Shown here in pieces: positions 50,948 to 60,394 of a stretch of 64,000 bases of DNA; positions within the stretch are counted from its first letter, which is position 1; each line of letters opens with the position of its first letter. A model generated the notes under the pieces. It had not been told where the DNA came from. It did no database searches and saw only the letters and a list, made by a program, of their open reading frames with translations. The DNA is from CF-46 sp042408445 (GTDB lineage: Bacteria; Chloroflexota; Limnocylindria; Limnocylindrales; CSP1-4): positions 124,001-188,000 of the forward strand of contig JBHORC010000040.1 of the NCBI GenBank assembly GCA_042408445.1. Reading direction: 5' to 3'. The translations under genes and the position numbers were made by a program.

Positions 50948-51887
50948 ACTTGCCGTCGCGATCGGCGTAGTGGCCCTCGGGCCGCTTCCACGCGAGGAAG
51001 TTGCGCTCCATCTCAGCCTGGTCCTGGAACGTCCCCGGGGGATCGGACTTGCCCCAGATCGACGACGTCCACGGATACCACGGGTCGTCGATGTAGGCAC
51101 CGCTCACCTTCGCGTCGGCGAACACCCGCGGATCGGCGTCCGCGCGGAACCCGGTCATCACCCAGGTGTGGGCGCCGCGCCAGGCAAGGAGGATCGCCGG
51201 CGAGTTTGTGTTGGCGATCGCCTTCGCTGCGCTCCGAAGCGCGAGCGGTCGCGACCCATACGCGACGACCTTGTAGCCCTTCGCGCCGTAGGCATCGAGC
51301 GCAAGCGCCATGGCCGCCGGACCCCACTCGCCGTTGTGGCTGTCGCGATAGCTCTCCCACTCGCCGATCCGCGATGCGATGTCCCGCTCGCGGGCGTCCG
51401 TGGGCGCGCCGAGCCCGAGGATGGCCAGCGTCGTCGCGACGCCCGCCGGTGAGCACCAGTCGTCGCGCAGCTCGTGGGCGAACTCCGGGCCATGCCTCGC
51501 GACGACGTCGATGTCGACCGCGACCCGGGGGATCGGCGTCGGGGTTGGAGCGGCGGAGGGTTTCGGCTGGCCGCTCGCAAGCGGCGGCTCGCTGACGAGC
51601 GGCTCCGCCGACGGCGATTCCGGTGGGTCGGTCTCCTCGATCGTCGGCACCGTCTCTCGATCCGGCGGCGGGCCAGCGACGATCCGGGCGACCTTCGTCT
51701 GGGCCCGCTCGAACAGCGACCCGAGGCCGAACGCGTTCGTCGCGACGCCGGTCCCTCCCAACGCCGTCCCGACGAGGATGACCGCGATCAGCAGCGTGAG
51801 CCACCCGCCGAGCGTGCGCCGGGTCGGCTCGCCGTGTCGCCGAAGACGAGCCGAGGAGCGGGAGATGCGGACGAGATCGGGCTGCAC
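50913..51887 (-). CDS. Membrane-anchored C39-like peptidase-fold protein
   Basis: A 324-residue protein. It has a basic cytosolic start, one transmembrane helix (about 28-48), a Pro/Ser/Thr-rich linker (about 72-122) and an extracytoplasmic papain-like domain. That domain has Cys145 in DDWCSPAGVATTLAIL, His240 in GAHTWVMTG and a following Asp-rich turn (YIDDPWYPW), the arrangement of peptidase C39-like proteins. The substrate is unknown; cell-wall or bacteriocin-like peptides are possibilities. GTG 51887 has AAGGAG four bases upstream. It faces murJ and overlaps its 3' end by 35 bases. Confidence 0.78.
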   Translation of the reverse strand: MQPDLVRISRSSARLRRHGEPTRRTLGGWLTLLIAVILVGTALGGTGVATNAFGLGSLFERAQTKVARIVAGPPPDRETVPTIEETDPPESPSAEPLVSEPPLASGQPKPSAAPTPTPIPRVAVDIDVVARHGPEFAHELRDDWCSPAGVATTLAILGLGAPTDARERDIASRIGEWESYRDSHNGEWGPAAMALALDAYGAKGYKVVAYGSRPLALRSAAKAIANTNSPAILLAWRGAHTWVMTGFRADADPRVFADAKVSGAYIDDPWYPWTSSIWGKSDPPGTFQDQAEMERNFLAWKRPEGHYADRDGKFIVLIPTVRRG

Positions 51888-52125
51888 GGCGCTCCTTGGG
51901 CCGGCCGGAGGTCAGCCGAACGCGTTCATGACGGTCGTCGCGGTCGTCGTGCGACGGCGCTGGGCGGCGGGGCGAGTCCGCCGGCCGCGCGACGCCCGTA
52001 GAGGGTAGCGTCGGGGCCTTCGTCGCGCCCGGGCGCGGCGATCGCGGGCCCGCCGCCAGCGCGGTGGCGCGAACGCGGCGCTTCTGCGACCATCGATCGG
52101 CCGTCGCAAACCCCCAGGAGACATC

Positions 52126-53337
52126 GTGGACCGCTTCGAGCCAAACCTCCGGATCCCCGGGCCGACCGCCCTCCCGCCGACCGTTCGCGAGGCCGGCGCG
52201 CGCCAGATGATCAACCACCGCGGCCCCGAGTTCGCCGCGATGCTCGGCCGGATTCTCGACGGCATGAAGCCGTTCTTCGGGACGACGAACGACGTCGCGA
52301 TGCTGACCTGTGCGGGGTCCGGCGGCCTGGAGGCGGCGGTCGTGAACACGCTGTTGCCCGGCGATCGCGTCCTCGGCGTTTCGATCGGGAGCTTCGGCGA
52401 TCGCTTCGCGAAGGTCGCCTCGATCTACGGCGCGGACGTGACGAGGATCGAGGTGGAGTGGGGCCGGGCAGCCGACCCGGCGGTGGTCGCGGCCGAGCTT
52501 CGCGCCAACCCCGGCTACCGGGCGGTCCTGCTGACCCACAACGAAACGTCGACCGGCGTGATGAACCCGATCGAACGACTGGCGGCAGCGGTTCGCGAGG
52601 CCTCCCCGGAGACGCTGATCCTCGTCGACAGCGTGTCGGGGCTCGGCGCCGTTCCGTTCGAGATGGACGCGTGGGGCGTGGACCTCGTCGTCACCGGCTC
52701 CCAGAAGGCGTGGATGGCGGCGCCGGGCCTGGCGATGATCGCCGCGTCCGAGCGAGGCTGGGCGGCGACCGAGACGGCGCGGATGCCGCGCTTCTATCTG
52801 GACCTCCGCTCGCATCGCGAATCCGCGATCGCCGGACAGACGCCGTTCACGCCGGCGATCGCCGTGGTCTACCAGGTCGACGAGGGCCTGCGGCTCATGC
52901 ACGCCGAGGGCCGCGAGCAGGTGTTCGCGCGACACGAGGCGGCGGCCGCTGCGTCCCGTGCAGGACTGCGCGCGCTCGGCTTCGAGCTCCTCGCCGACGA
53001 CGCGGTCGCGTCGCGGACGGTGACGGCGGCACGGCTTCCCGAAGGCCACGAATGGAAGCCGTTCAACAGCGCGATCAAGGCCCACGGCGTCGTCCTTGCC
53101 GGTGGCCAGGGCAAGCTGACCGGCAAGATCTTCCGGCTCGGCCACCTCGGCTCGGTGACGATCGACGAGATCCTCGGCGTGATCGCCGTCCTCGAGCGCG
53201 TCTCGATCGAGCAGGGTCGCCGGATCGAGGCCGGCCGGGCGGTCGGGGCTGCGCAGGCCGCGGCGCTGGCGGTCCAGATGCGGGCGTCCGGCGCGGAGAG
53301 CGAAGCGAAGGGCGAGCGCGCACCGGTTCCCGCGTGA
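52126..53337 (+). CDS. Class-V aminotransferase, probable serine-pathway (SerC-like role)
   Basis: A 403-residue PLP enzyme of the alanine-glyoxylate/serine-pyruvate aminotransferase group. The PLP Lys is in VTGSQKAWMAAPG, the Asp in LILVDSVSGLGAVPFEMD, and the N-terminal PGPTALPPTV and GLEAAVVN segments are typical. It overlaps serA by four bases (GTGA), and a phosphatase follows, so it most likely acts as phosphoserine aminotransferase in place of SerC. This context-based role is used in several lineages that lack canonical SerC. Alanine-glyoxylate transamination remains possible. Start GTG 52126 with AGGAG five bases upstream. Confidence 0.88.
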   Translation: MDRFEPNLRIPGPTALPPTVREAGARQMINHRGPEFAAMLGRILDGMKPFFGTTNDVAMLTCAGSGGLEAAVVNTLLPGDRVLGVSIGSFGDRFAKVASIYGADVTRIEVEWGRAADPAVVAAELRANPGYRAVLLTHNETSTGVMNPIERLAAAVREASPETLILVDSVSGLGAVPFEMDAWGVDLVVTGSQKAWMAAPGLAMIAASERGWAATETARMPRFYLDLRSHRESAIAGQTPFTPAIAVVYQVDEGLRLMHAEGREQVFARHEAAAAASRAGLRALGFELLADDAVASRTVTAARLPEGHEWKPFNSAIKAHGVVLAGGQGKLTGKIFRLGHLGSVTIDEILGVIAVLERVSIEQGRRIEAGRAVGAAQAAALAVQMRASGAESEAKGERAPVPA

Positions 53338-54920
53338 GGATCCTCGTCGTCGAGCCGATCGCGGCCGAGGGGATCGAGCGCCTCCGGGCGGAGCACGAGG
53401 TCGACGAGCGGCCCGGGATCGCCCGCGACGAGCTCTGCGCGATCCTTCCCGGCTACGACGCGCTGGTCGTCCGGAGCCAGGTCCAGGTCGATGCCGACGT
53501 CATCGCCGCGGCGGGGAGCCGCCTCCAGGTGATCGGCCGCGCCGGCGTCGGTGTCGACAACGTCGACCTGGATGCAGCCACGGCTGCCGGGATCACCGTC
53601 GTCAATGCGCCGACGGGCAACACGATCGCGGCGGCCGAGCACACGCTCGCCCTCCTGTCCGGCGTCGCCCGACGGATCGCCGCCGCCGACGCGTCGGTTC
53701 GGCGCGGGGAATGGAAACGGGCGCAGTTCACCGGGCTCGAGCTCCGTGGCCGCACCCTCGGGATCGTCGGCCTCGGGAAGATCGGCCAGGCGATCGCGGC
53801 ACGGGCGATCGCGATGGAGATGACGGTTCTCGCGTCCGATCCGTTCGTGACGCCGGAGCAGGCAGCGCTTCACGGCGTGGAGCTCGTCTCCTTCGAAACG
53901 CTGCTCGAGCGAGCCGACGTCGTGACCGTCCATGTTCCTCTCACGCGGGCGACCCGCGGGTTGATCGGCCGCGAGCAGCTCGCCCGCATGCGGCCCGGCG
54001 CGATCGTCCTGAACGTCGCCCGTGGCGGGATCCTCGACGAGACCGCGGTCGCGGAGGCGCTCAAGTCAGGCAAGCTCGGCGGCGCGGGCATCGACGTGTT
54101 CGAGACGGAGCCGCCGGTCGGGTCGCCGCTGCTCGAGGCGCCGAACACGATCCTCACGCCCCATCTGGGGGCATCCACGGCCGAAGCCCAGGTCCTCGTC
54201 GCGGAGGAGGTCGCGGATCAGGTCCTGGACGTCCTCGCGGGCCGACCCGCCCGCTACGCCGTGAACGCACCGCTGCTCACGCCGGAGACGGCCCGGGCGA
54301 TCGGGCCGTACCTGCCGCTCGCCGAGACGCTCGGGCGCTTCTACGCCCAGTTCGCCCGTGGCGGCGTTCGCCGGATCACCCTCGACATCGCCGGCGAGCT
54401 CGCGGCCGTCGACGCGTCGCCCCTCGTGGCGGCCGTGCTCCGCGGGTTGATCGAGACGTCGACGACCCAGCGGGTCAATCTCGTCAATGCTGCTGCCCTC
54501 GCGAAAGCCCGGGGTATCGCCGTCGTCGAGCGCAAGACCGCCGACGCGGGAGCGTTCGGGGCCGAGCTGACGCTGTCCGGGGAGACCGCGGCTGGGATGA
54601 CGACCGTCGCCGGAACGGTTGCCGGCGGCGAGGTCCGACTCACCCGCCTGAACCACTACCGCCTCGACATCGAGCCGACGGACGTCATGCTGATCACCCA
54701 CCACCGGGACCGTCCCGGGATGATCGGCCGGATCGGCCAGACGCTCGGAGCGGCGGACGTGAACATCAGCGCGATGCATGTCGGCCGCAGCGCGCCGCGG
54801 GCCGACGCGCTGATGATCCTCGCCCTCGACGACGACGTCCCGGTGGCGGTCGAGGATGCGATCCGGGCCGAGGAATCCGTGGTGGAGCTCTGGACGATCC
54901 GCCTGGGCCGCGAGCGCTGA
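53334..54920 (+). CDS. serA: D-3-phosphoglycerate dehydrogenase with ACT domain
   Basis: A 528-residue SerA of the long type, oxidising 3-phosphoglycerate to 3-phosphohydroxypyruvate, the first step to serine. Order: substrate domain, Rossmann motif GIVGLGKIGQAIA, catalytic Arg in NVARGGILDE, Glu in VFETEPP, His in TPHLGAST. These are followed by the intervening domain (about 318-450) and a C-terminal ACT domain (about 455-525: MLITHHRDRPGMIGRIGQTL) for serine feedback. GTG 53334 overlaps the aminotransferase stop. The stop is two bases before the phosphatase start. Confidence 0.95.
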   Translation: MRILVVEPIAAEGIERLRAEHEVDERPGIARDELCAILPGYDALVVRSQVQVDADVIAAAGSRLQVIGRAGVGVDNVDLDAATAAGITVVNAPTGNTIAAAEHTLALLSGVARRIAAADASVRRGEWKRAQFTGLELRGRTLGIVGLGKIGQAIAARAIAMEMTVLASDPFVTPEQAALHGVELVSFETLLERADVVTVHVPLTRATRGLIGREQLARMRPGAIVLNVARGGILDETAVAEALKSGKLGGAGIDVFETEPPVGSPLLEAPNTILTPHLGASTAEAQVLVAEEVADQVLDVLAGRPARYAVNAPLLTPETARAIGPYLPLAETLGRFYAQFARGGVRRITLDIAGELAAVDASPLVAAVLRGLIETSTTQRVNLVNAAALAKARGIAVVERKTADAGAFGAELTLSGETAAGMTTVAGTVAGGEVRLTRLNHYRLDIEPTDVMLITHHRDRPGMIGRIGQTLGAADVNISAMHVGRSAPRADALMILALDDDVPVAVEDAIRAEESVVELWTIRLGRER

Positions 54921-54922
54921 GG

Positions 54923-55726
54923 GTGATCCCCGAGGCGCTCGACGCGTCGCTCGTGCTCGTTCGGCACGGCGAGTCGGAGCTCATCGTGGAGCGGCGGTTC
55001 CAGGGCCGGCTCGAGACACCACTGTCGGCGACCGGACGCCGCCAGGCTGCGCTCGTTGCCGCGCGGCTCGCGCGGCCCCACGATCGCCCGGCCCTCCCCG
55101 TTCCCGAGGGTCCGCCGATCGCGATCGTCCATTCGCCGCTGACCCGGGCCGCCGAGACGGCGGCCGCGATTCACGGCGCGCTCGAGGAGACGCCCGGCAT
55201 GGATTCCGTGCCCCGCCGAGCGGACGAGCGGTTCACGGAGATCGGCCAGGGGGAGTGGGAGGGCCGGCTCGCGTCGGAGATCGCGGCCGACGACAGTGAG
55301 CGCCTCGCGGGCTGGCGTCGCCGACCCACGGAGACGTGGGCACCGGGCGGCGAGCCGCTCCGGGACGTCCGGGATCGCGTGGCGGCCGGCCTCGCCGATC
55401 TCCTCGGGGATCTCGCGGCCGCGGGGACGCCCGGCTCGATCGTGGCTCCGCAGGTCGGTGGCTACGAGCTCGGCGCGACAAGCCATCCGTGGACGATCCT
55501 CGTCGGCCACGACGGCGTGTTCAAGGTCACGCTCCTGACGCTCTTCGACCTGCCGCTCGAGCGGTTCTGGATCTGGTCCAGCGACCTGTGCGGGATCAGC
55601 ATCATCGAGTTCCGGGCCGGCCGCCCCGTGGCGCGGGCGCTCAACCTGACCGAGCATCTCGCATCGCTCCACGACGAGGCGGCGATCGCCGTCACCGAAG
55701 GCCGCGAGCGCAGCGGAGCGCTGTAG
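54923..55726 (+). CDS. Histidine phosphatase family protein, candidate phosphoserine phosphatase
   Basis: A 267-residue phosphoglycerate mutase-like phosphatase. The catalytic pocket is complete: RHG in LVLVRHGESE, Arg in SPLTRAAETA, Glu in FTEIGQGEWEG and the second His in ILVGHDGVFKV. An insert of about 20 residues (AAGTPGSIVAPQVGGYELG) lies before that second His. It starts two bases after serA, so it is cotranscribed with the aminotransferase and serA. Histidine-phosphatase phosphoserine phosphatases are known (Hydrogenobacter, cyanobacteria), so it may complete serine synthesis. A cobalamin or sugar-phosphate phosphatase role is the alternative. GTG start 54923 depends on coupling. Confidence 0.87.
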   Translation: MIPEALDASLVLVRHGESELIVERRFQGRLETPLSATGRRQAALVAARLARPHDRPALPVPEGPPIAIVHSPLTRAAETAAAIHGALEETPGMDSVPRRADERFTEIGQGEWEGRLASEIAADDSERLAGWRRRPTETWAPGGEPLRDVRDRVAAGLADLLGDLAAAGTPGSIVAPQVGGYELGATSHPWTILVGHDGVFKVTLLTLFDLPLERFWIWSSDLCGISIIEFRAGRPVARALNLTEHLASLHDEAAIAVTEGRERSGAL

Positions 55727-55801
55727 GCGTTTCAGGCGTCGGCGCGCCGCTGGGCCGTGGCCGCACCAGCCCGCGAAGACGCCGCCGAGCGACGAACGCG
55801 T

Positions 55802-58105
55802 CTAGCGGCGGAGTTTCCGGCGGGGTCTCCGGAACGCGAGCCGCAACAGCCCGATCCGCAGCCGGCGGTACGACTCGCGCAGCGCCTTCATCCGGTCATC
55901 GCCCAGCTCACGCCGGCCATACGACACCTCGACCTTCGCCGCGGCGACGGTCTGGAGCTCCGGCCGGATCCCGGGCAGGACGTCGCCCAGCGCGGCCGCG
56001 TATTCGAACGCCGTCTGGGTCGGCCGGGGCCCGAAGCCGAAGCGGCGGGCGAGCCCCGCGACGGAGGCGTAGACGCCCTCGGGCGTCGATGCGCTCCGCG
56101 GACCGCGTCGCCAGGCAAGGAACGCCAGCAGGAGAACCGCGAGGAGGAGCAGCACGGCGGCGATGACCAGGCCGGGCCCGTTCGAGCCGCGTCCGGACGC
56201 GGACGCTGCCCCGCCGGTCGTCCGCCGGCTCGGACCCTCTGCTCCGTCGCGTGGATCGCCGCTCGGGAGGTTGAACGACGGAAGCGGCGCCCGGGACGCG
56301 AGGGGAACCTTCGTTCCCTCCGGGAGCGGCGTGGTCCGGGCCACGCCGCCGCCGGTCGGGTCGAACATCTGCCAGCCATACCCGGGGAAATAGACCTCGA
56401 CCCAGGCATGGGCTCCGTCGGTGTTGACCTGTTCGGTGCCGCTGGCGACGTCGACGTCGCCCGGCAGGAACCCCTCGGCGAGCCGGGCAGGAACGCCGGC
56501 CTTGCGGAGCAGGATCGCCATCGTCGAGGCGTAGTGCTCGCAGTAGCCCTTCTTGTAGTGGGCGAAGCACTCGACGATGCTCGACTCGTGGTCGCACACG
56601 CCGATCACGTTGGTCTGGTACGTGTACGTGGAGGACTGGAGCTCCTGGACGATCGCGTTCGCCAGGTCGAACGGGGTCGTCTGGCCGCTCGCCTTGAGGC
56701 GCCCCTGGATCTCCGCGAGGAGCGCCGTCGCGAATGGGCCGATCGCCCCGTCCGGGACCGAGAGGTAGCGGACGGTGACGCCCGTCGGATAGCCCGTCCC
56801 TGCGGCCCGAAGGCGGTTGTTCGTCAGCCCGCCGGCCACGTCGGCGACCTTCGGAATCGCGGCCGTGACGGAGTAGGCACCGCGGTTGTCGATCGCGATG
56901 GACTGGAAGTTGCCGTCGGTTCCGGACAGGTTCAGGGTCGCGTCGCGGTCGATCGTCAGCGGGTCGATCGGGCTGAATGCGACGTGGAAGAGGCCGCTCT
57001 CGGGCGTGATCCGGAACGTGTCCGCAGTCCGGACCGACGACGCCGGGATCGCGTCCAGCGTCCCGTCGAGCAGTGACGTGCCTGCCGGCCGAGGCGCCTT
57101 GACGGGGACGCCCGTCGTCCAGCCGTTCAACGTGAAGACGTCGTAGGTGGTCGCCCGCCAGTAGAGCCGTCGCCCGTCGCCTGGTGTCCGCTGGATCTCG
57201 AGGGCGGGCGCGTGGGACGTGGACCAGAGGCCGCCGACCGTCACCTGGCCGCCGAAGGCCGGGACGCCGAGTCCCCGACTGTCGGGCGCGGCGGGGATGA
57301 TCCGCTGCAGCCACTGGCTGATCTCGACGAGCCCCGGCTTGGCGTCGTCCCAGACGCCGGCGAGGGGCGCCGAGTGAGCGCTCACCGTGAGGGCCAGGGC
57401 GAGGAAGACGGCGATCCCGATGAAGACGGTGCCGCCGCGGAGGTACAGCGAGCCGACGACCGAAGGGTCGCCGATCCGGCGGCGGATCCACGTTGCCTGC
57501 TCCTCCCGGGCATGGAGTCGGGTGAGCAGGAAGAGCGACGCCAGGGAGAAGAGCACGATCAGGAAGATCTGCTCGTGGGCGGTCGCGGACATGTTCGCGA
57601 CGAGGACCGCGCCGAGGACGATGATCGGGCCGAGCGGTCGGCCGTGCCGGAACACGGCGGACGCGGCGAACTGGCCGTTCGCCCAGCAGAGCATCCCGAG
57701 GACGACGAGATAGTGGCCGGTCTCGCGCGTGAGCGGCAGGCCGCGGATCGCAAAGTCGATGAACGCGTTCACGACCGACGTGGCCGTGGCCTCGTAGCGA
57801 CCGGACAGGCTCGCGTGCGGGGCGAGGACGCTCCCGACCATGAGCGGAACGATGAGTGCCGCGAAGGCTGCGCCGACGAGATGCGCGAGCGGCCGGTTCC
57901 AGCCGACGCGAGCACCGATGAACCCGGCGATCACGCCGGCCAGCGCAGCCCAGGCCAGGAAGTCGGTCCAGTCGCGCTGACCGAGGACGAGCGCGGCGTC
58001 GTCGAGCGACCACGCGACGGCGACGGCCATCACGGCCACGAGGAAGAGGCTGAGCCAACCCTCGTCCGGGCCGCGGACGAGGCGGGACCGGGCGGCGGTC
58101 ATCAT
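55802..58105 (-). CDS. Membrane transglutaminase-like protein (DUF3488/TgpA type)
   Basis: A 767-residue protein. It has about seven transmembrane helices in the first 260 residues and an extracytoplasmic middle. A transglutaminase-like Cys-His-Asp domain follows: Cys in KKGYCEHYASTMAILLRKAG, His in GAHAWVEVYFPG and Asp in WQMFDPTGGG. Then come a Pro/Ser/Gly linker, one more helix (about 660-685) and a cytosolic tail of about 80 residues resembling DUF4129. The fold is that of TgpA. Start ATG 58105 overlaps the DUF58 stop (ATGA); a second ATG at 58102 follows. It is the last gene of a MoxR-DUF58-transglutaminase operon; the function of such operons is not established. Confidence 0.88.
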   Translation of the reverse strand: MMTAARSRLVRGPDEGWLSLFLVAVMAVAVAWSLDDAALVLGQRDWTDFLAWAALAGVIAGFIGARVGWNRPLAHLVGAAFAALIVPLMVGSVLAPHASLSGRYEATATSVVNAFIDFAIRGLPLTRETGHYLVVLGMLCWANGQFAASAVFRHGRPLGPIIVLGAVLVANMSATAHEQIFLIVLFSLASLFLLTRLHAREEQATWIRRRIGDPSVVGSLYLRGGTVFIGIAVFLALALTVSAHSAPLAGVWDDAKPGLVEISQWLQRIIPAAPDSRGLGVPAFGGQVTVGGLWSTSHAPALEIQRTPGDGRRLYWRATTYDVFTLNGWTTGVPVKAPRPAGTSLLDGTLDAIPASSVRTADTFRITPESGLFHVAFSPIDPLTIDRDATLNLSGTDGNFQSIAIDNRGAYSVTAAIPKVADVAGGLTNNRLRAAGTGYPTGVTVRYLSVPDGAIGPFATALLAEIQGRLKASGQTTPFDLANAIVQELQSSTYTYQTNVIGVCDHESSIVECFAHYKKGYCEHYASTMAILLRKAGVPARLAEGFLPGDVDVASGTEQVNTDGAHAWVEVYFPGYGWQMFDPTGGGVARTTPLPEGTKVPLASRAPLPSFNLPSGDPRDGAEGPSRRTTGGAASASGRGSNGPGLVIAAVLLLLAVLLLAFLAWRRGPRSASTPEGVYASVAGLARRFGFGPRPTQTAFEYAAALGDVLPGIRPELQTVAAAKVEVSYGRRELGDDRMKALRESYRRLRIGLLRLAFRRPRRKLRR

Positions 58106-59358
58106 CCTGCGAGCACCTCCGCGAGCGGGCGACCCGGTGACAGCGCGTGAACGCGGACCTCGTATTCGGCGAGGGCATGGCGGAGCGCGCGCGAGCGCTG
58201 GGCGCGCTGCTCCTCGACCGCCGCAGTCGGCTCCGCCACCGGCTCTCCGGATCGCCTGCGCTCGTCCCGGGCGAGACGCTCCGCCGCGTCGGCATCGAGC
58301 GTGACGACGACCGAGGTGATCCCCCTCGGCCGAAGCGCGGCGATCGGGCGGACCCAGGCCGGATCGAGGGACGGGGTGATGACGATCGCGGTCATGCCCC
58401 GGCGCAGGCGACCGGCCGCGACGATCAGCGACTCGGCGAGTGGTGTGCTGCCGTCGGCATCGACGGCAGCGAGGAGCTGCATGATCTTCAGGTGCTGCCG
58501 GCCGCCGCGGTCCGCGGGGACGATCGACTGGCGGTGGCCGTTGACGGTGAGGCCCACCGCCCGATTCTCGAGGATCGCCTTGTCCGCGATCGACGCCGCC
58601 GCGCGGACGGCCACCTCGACGGTCGACTCCTCGCCGCGGCCGCCATGGACCGAGCGCTCCAGGTCCAGGAAGATCCACGCGTCGGCGGTCTGCTCGAGCT
58701 CGAACTCCTTGACCTGGATCTCGCCGTGGCGGGCGGTCGATCGCCAGTGGATCCGGTTGAAGCTGTCGCCCGGCGCGTACGGCCGGACCGCCGTCGCGAG
58801 GGGCGAGGTCTGGAACGCCCGCTCCGGCGCGGAGTGGCTGCCCTCGATGTTCGCCGCCGGCAGCCGCCACAGCGGCAGCTTGTCGACCCGCGGGTAGACG
58901 ACGACCGCGACCCCCTGCCCCACCGCCGCCGACGCCTCGAAGAAGCCGAACGGGTCGCCGGTCCGGATCTGGAGCGGCTCGACCCGGAAATGGCCACGGC
59001 GAAGGAGCGGCGCCCGGACGAGCCACGATCGTTCGGCCCGTGAGCCCAGGGCGATCGCCCGGCCGGGAAGGCCGCCGGGCAGCGTCGTCGGGTTGTGGAC
59101 CTCGAGCCACGGCTTCGGCATGCGGCTCGTGTTCCGGAGCGTGTACGTGATCTGGAGGCGGTCGCCGACGTGTCCCGTGAGCTGGTTCACGGCGTATCCG
59201 GCCTCGAGATCCGCGAGCCCGAGCCGCGTCAGGATGTACGAGCCGCCGATCACGAGAATCGCGAGGTACAGGAGGTAGAAGAGGAACTGCAGCTCGGTCG
59301 AGAACGCAGCGATCAGCAGGATCGCGGCGACGACAACGAGCTGGAACCGACGGATCAT
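58102..59358 (-). CDS. DUF58 protein with von Willebrand A-like C-terminal part
   Basis: A 418-residue protein. There are two hydrophobic segments at the N-terminus (about 6-45), then a conserved DUF58 domain whose core YAPGDSFNRIHWRSTARHGEIQVKEFE is unmistakable. It is followed by a VWA-like region with a MIDAS-like start (WIFLDLE). DUF58 proteins are partners of MoxR ATPases and transglutaminase proteins, as here. ATG 59358 was chosen; the frame extends to 59439 without family similarity. It overlaps the transglutaminase gene by four bases and follows MoxR by 31 bases. Confidence 0.9.
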   Translation of the reverse strand: MIRRFQLVVVAAILLIAAFSTELQFLFYLLYLAILVIGGSYILTRLGLADLEAGYAVNQLTGHVGDRLQITYTLRNTSRMPKPWLEVHNPTTLPGGLPGRAIALGSRAERSWLVRAPLLRRGHFRVEPLQIRTGDPFGFFEASAAVGQGVAVVVYPRVDKLPLWRLPAANIEGSHSAPERAFQTSPLATAVRPYAPGDSFNRIHWRSTARHGEIQVKEFELEQTADAWIFLDLERSVHGGRGEESTVEVAVRAAASIADKAILENRAVGLTVNGHRQSIVPADRGGRQHLKIMQLLAAVDADGSTPLAESLIVAAGRLRRGMTAIVITPSLDPAWVRPIAALRPRGITSVVVTLDADAAERLARDERRRSGEPVAEPTAAVEEQRAQRSRALRHALAEYEVRVHALSPGRPLAEVLAG

Positions 59359-59389
59359 CGGCGTCCCCCGACGAACATGCCCCCGACGG

Positions 59390-60394
59390 TCACGCGCTGG
59401 CGGCTTCCTGGCTCGGTGCCCGGATCGCCCGCGGCGCATTCGGGCCGCCGGTCGGCCGTACGCCGTCGATCGGGGTGCTGTCGAGGAGCTCGCGCACGAC
59501 GCTCGCAGACTGGATGTCGTGGATCGTCGAGCTCGTCTTGATGATCACGCGGTGGGCGAGCGCCGGCTCGGCGAGCGCCTTGATGTCGTCCGGGATCACG
59601 TAGTCTCGACCGAGCAGCCCGGCGAGCGCCTGGCCCGCTCGATAGAGCGCGATCGAGCCACGCGGCGAGGCGCCGAGGTAGACGTCCGGATGGGATCGGG
59701 TCGAGCTGACCAGGCGGACGATGTAGTCGGCGACCGTCGGATCGACGTAGATGTCGCGCACGGCGGACTGCATCGCCCGGAGCTCGTCGACCGTGCAGAC
59801 CACCTCGAGGTCCTCGAGGGGATGGGTCCGCTTCTGCTCGTCGAGGATCACGATCTCCTCGAGCAGCTCCGGGTAGCCGAGCCGGATCCGGAGCATGAAC
59901 CGGTCGAGCTGGGCCTCCGGCAGGGCGAACGTGCCCTCGTACTCGATCGGGTTCTGGGTGGCGATGACGAGGAACGGGTCGGGCATCGAGTAGGTCGTGC
60001 CGTCGATCGTCGCCTGCCGCTCCTCCATCGTCTCGAGGAGGCTCGACTGGGTCTTCGGCGTCGCCCGGTTGATCTCGTCCGCCAGGACGACCTGGCTCAT
60101 GATCGGGCCCGGCCGGAACTCGAACTCCTGGGTCTTCTGGTTGTAGATCGAGAGGCCGGTGACGTCGGACGGCAGGAGATCCGGCGTGAACTGGATCCTG
60201 CGGAACGTGCAGCCAAGGCTGCGCGCGATCGCCTTGGCGAGCACGGTCTTGCCGGTGCCGGGGACGTCCTCGATCAGCAGATGGCCGCGGCAGAGAAGGG
60301 CGACAAGCGCGAGGCGGACCTCGTGATGCTTGCCGATGATCACGCGCTCGACATTGGCGAGCACCTTCTCTCCGGTCTGCTCAAGGTTGGTCAT
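59390..60394 (-). CDS. MoxR-family AAA+ ATPase
   Basis: A 334-residue AAA+ chaperone-like ATPase. Walker A EDVPGTGKT, LQFTPDLLPSDVTG-like QFTPDLLPSDVTGLS, Walker B LADEINRATPKTQSSLLE and the sensor region IATQNPIEYEGTFALPEAQLDRF are diagnostic. It probably acts on the DUF58/transglutaminase partners as an assembly or remodelling factor. ATG 60394 with GAGGAG four bases upstream; the open frame to 60643 is not supported by family length. Upstream gap 60395-60655 (261 bases) shows a minus-strand TACTAT near 60450 as a possible -10 and nothing else. Confidence 0.93.
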   Translation of the reverse strand: MTNLEQTGEKVLANVERVIIGKHHEVRLALVALLCRGHLLIEDVPGTGKTVLAKAIARSLGCTFRRIQFTPDLLPSDVTGLSIYNQKTQEFEFRPGPIMSQVVLADEINRATPKTQSSLLETMEERQATIDGTTYSMPDPFLVIATQNPIEYEGTFALPEAQLDRFMLRIRLGYPELLEEIVILDEQKRTHPLEDLEVVCTVDELRAMQSAVRDIYVDPTVADYIVRLVSSTRSHPDVYLGASPRGSIALYRAGQALAGLLGRDYVIPDDIKALAEPALAHRVIIKTSSTIHDIQSASVVRELLDSTPIDGVRPTGGPNAPRAIRAPSQEAASA

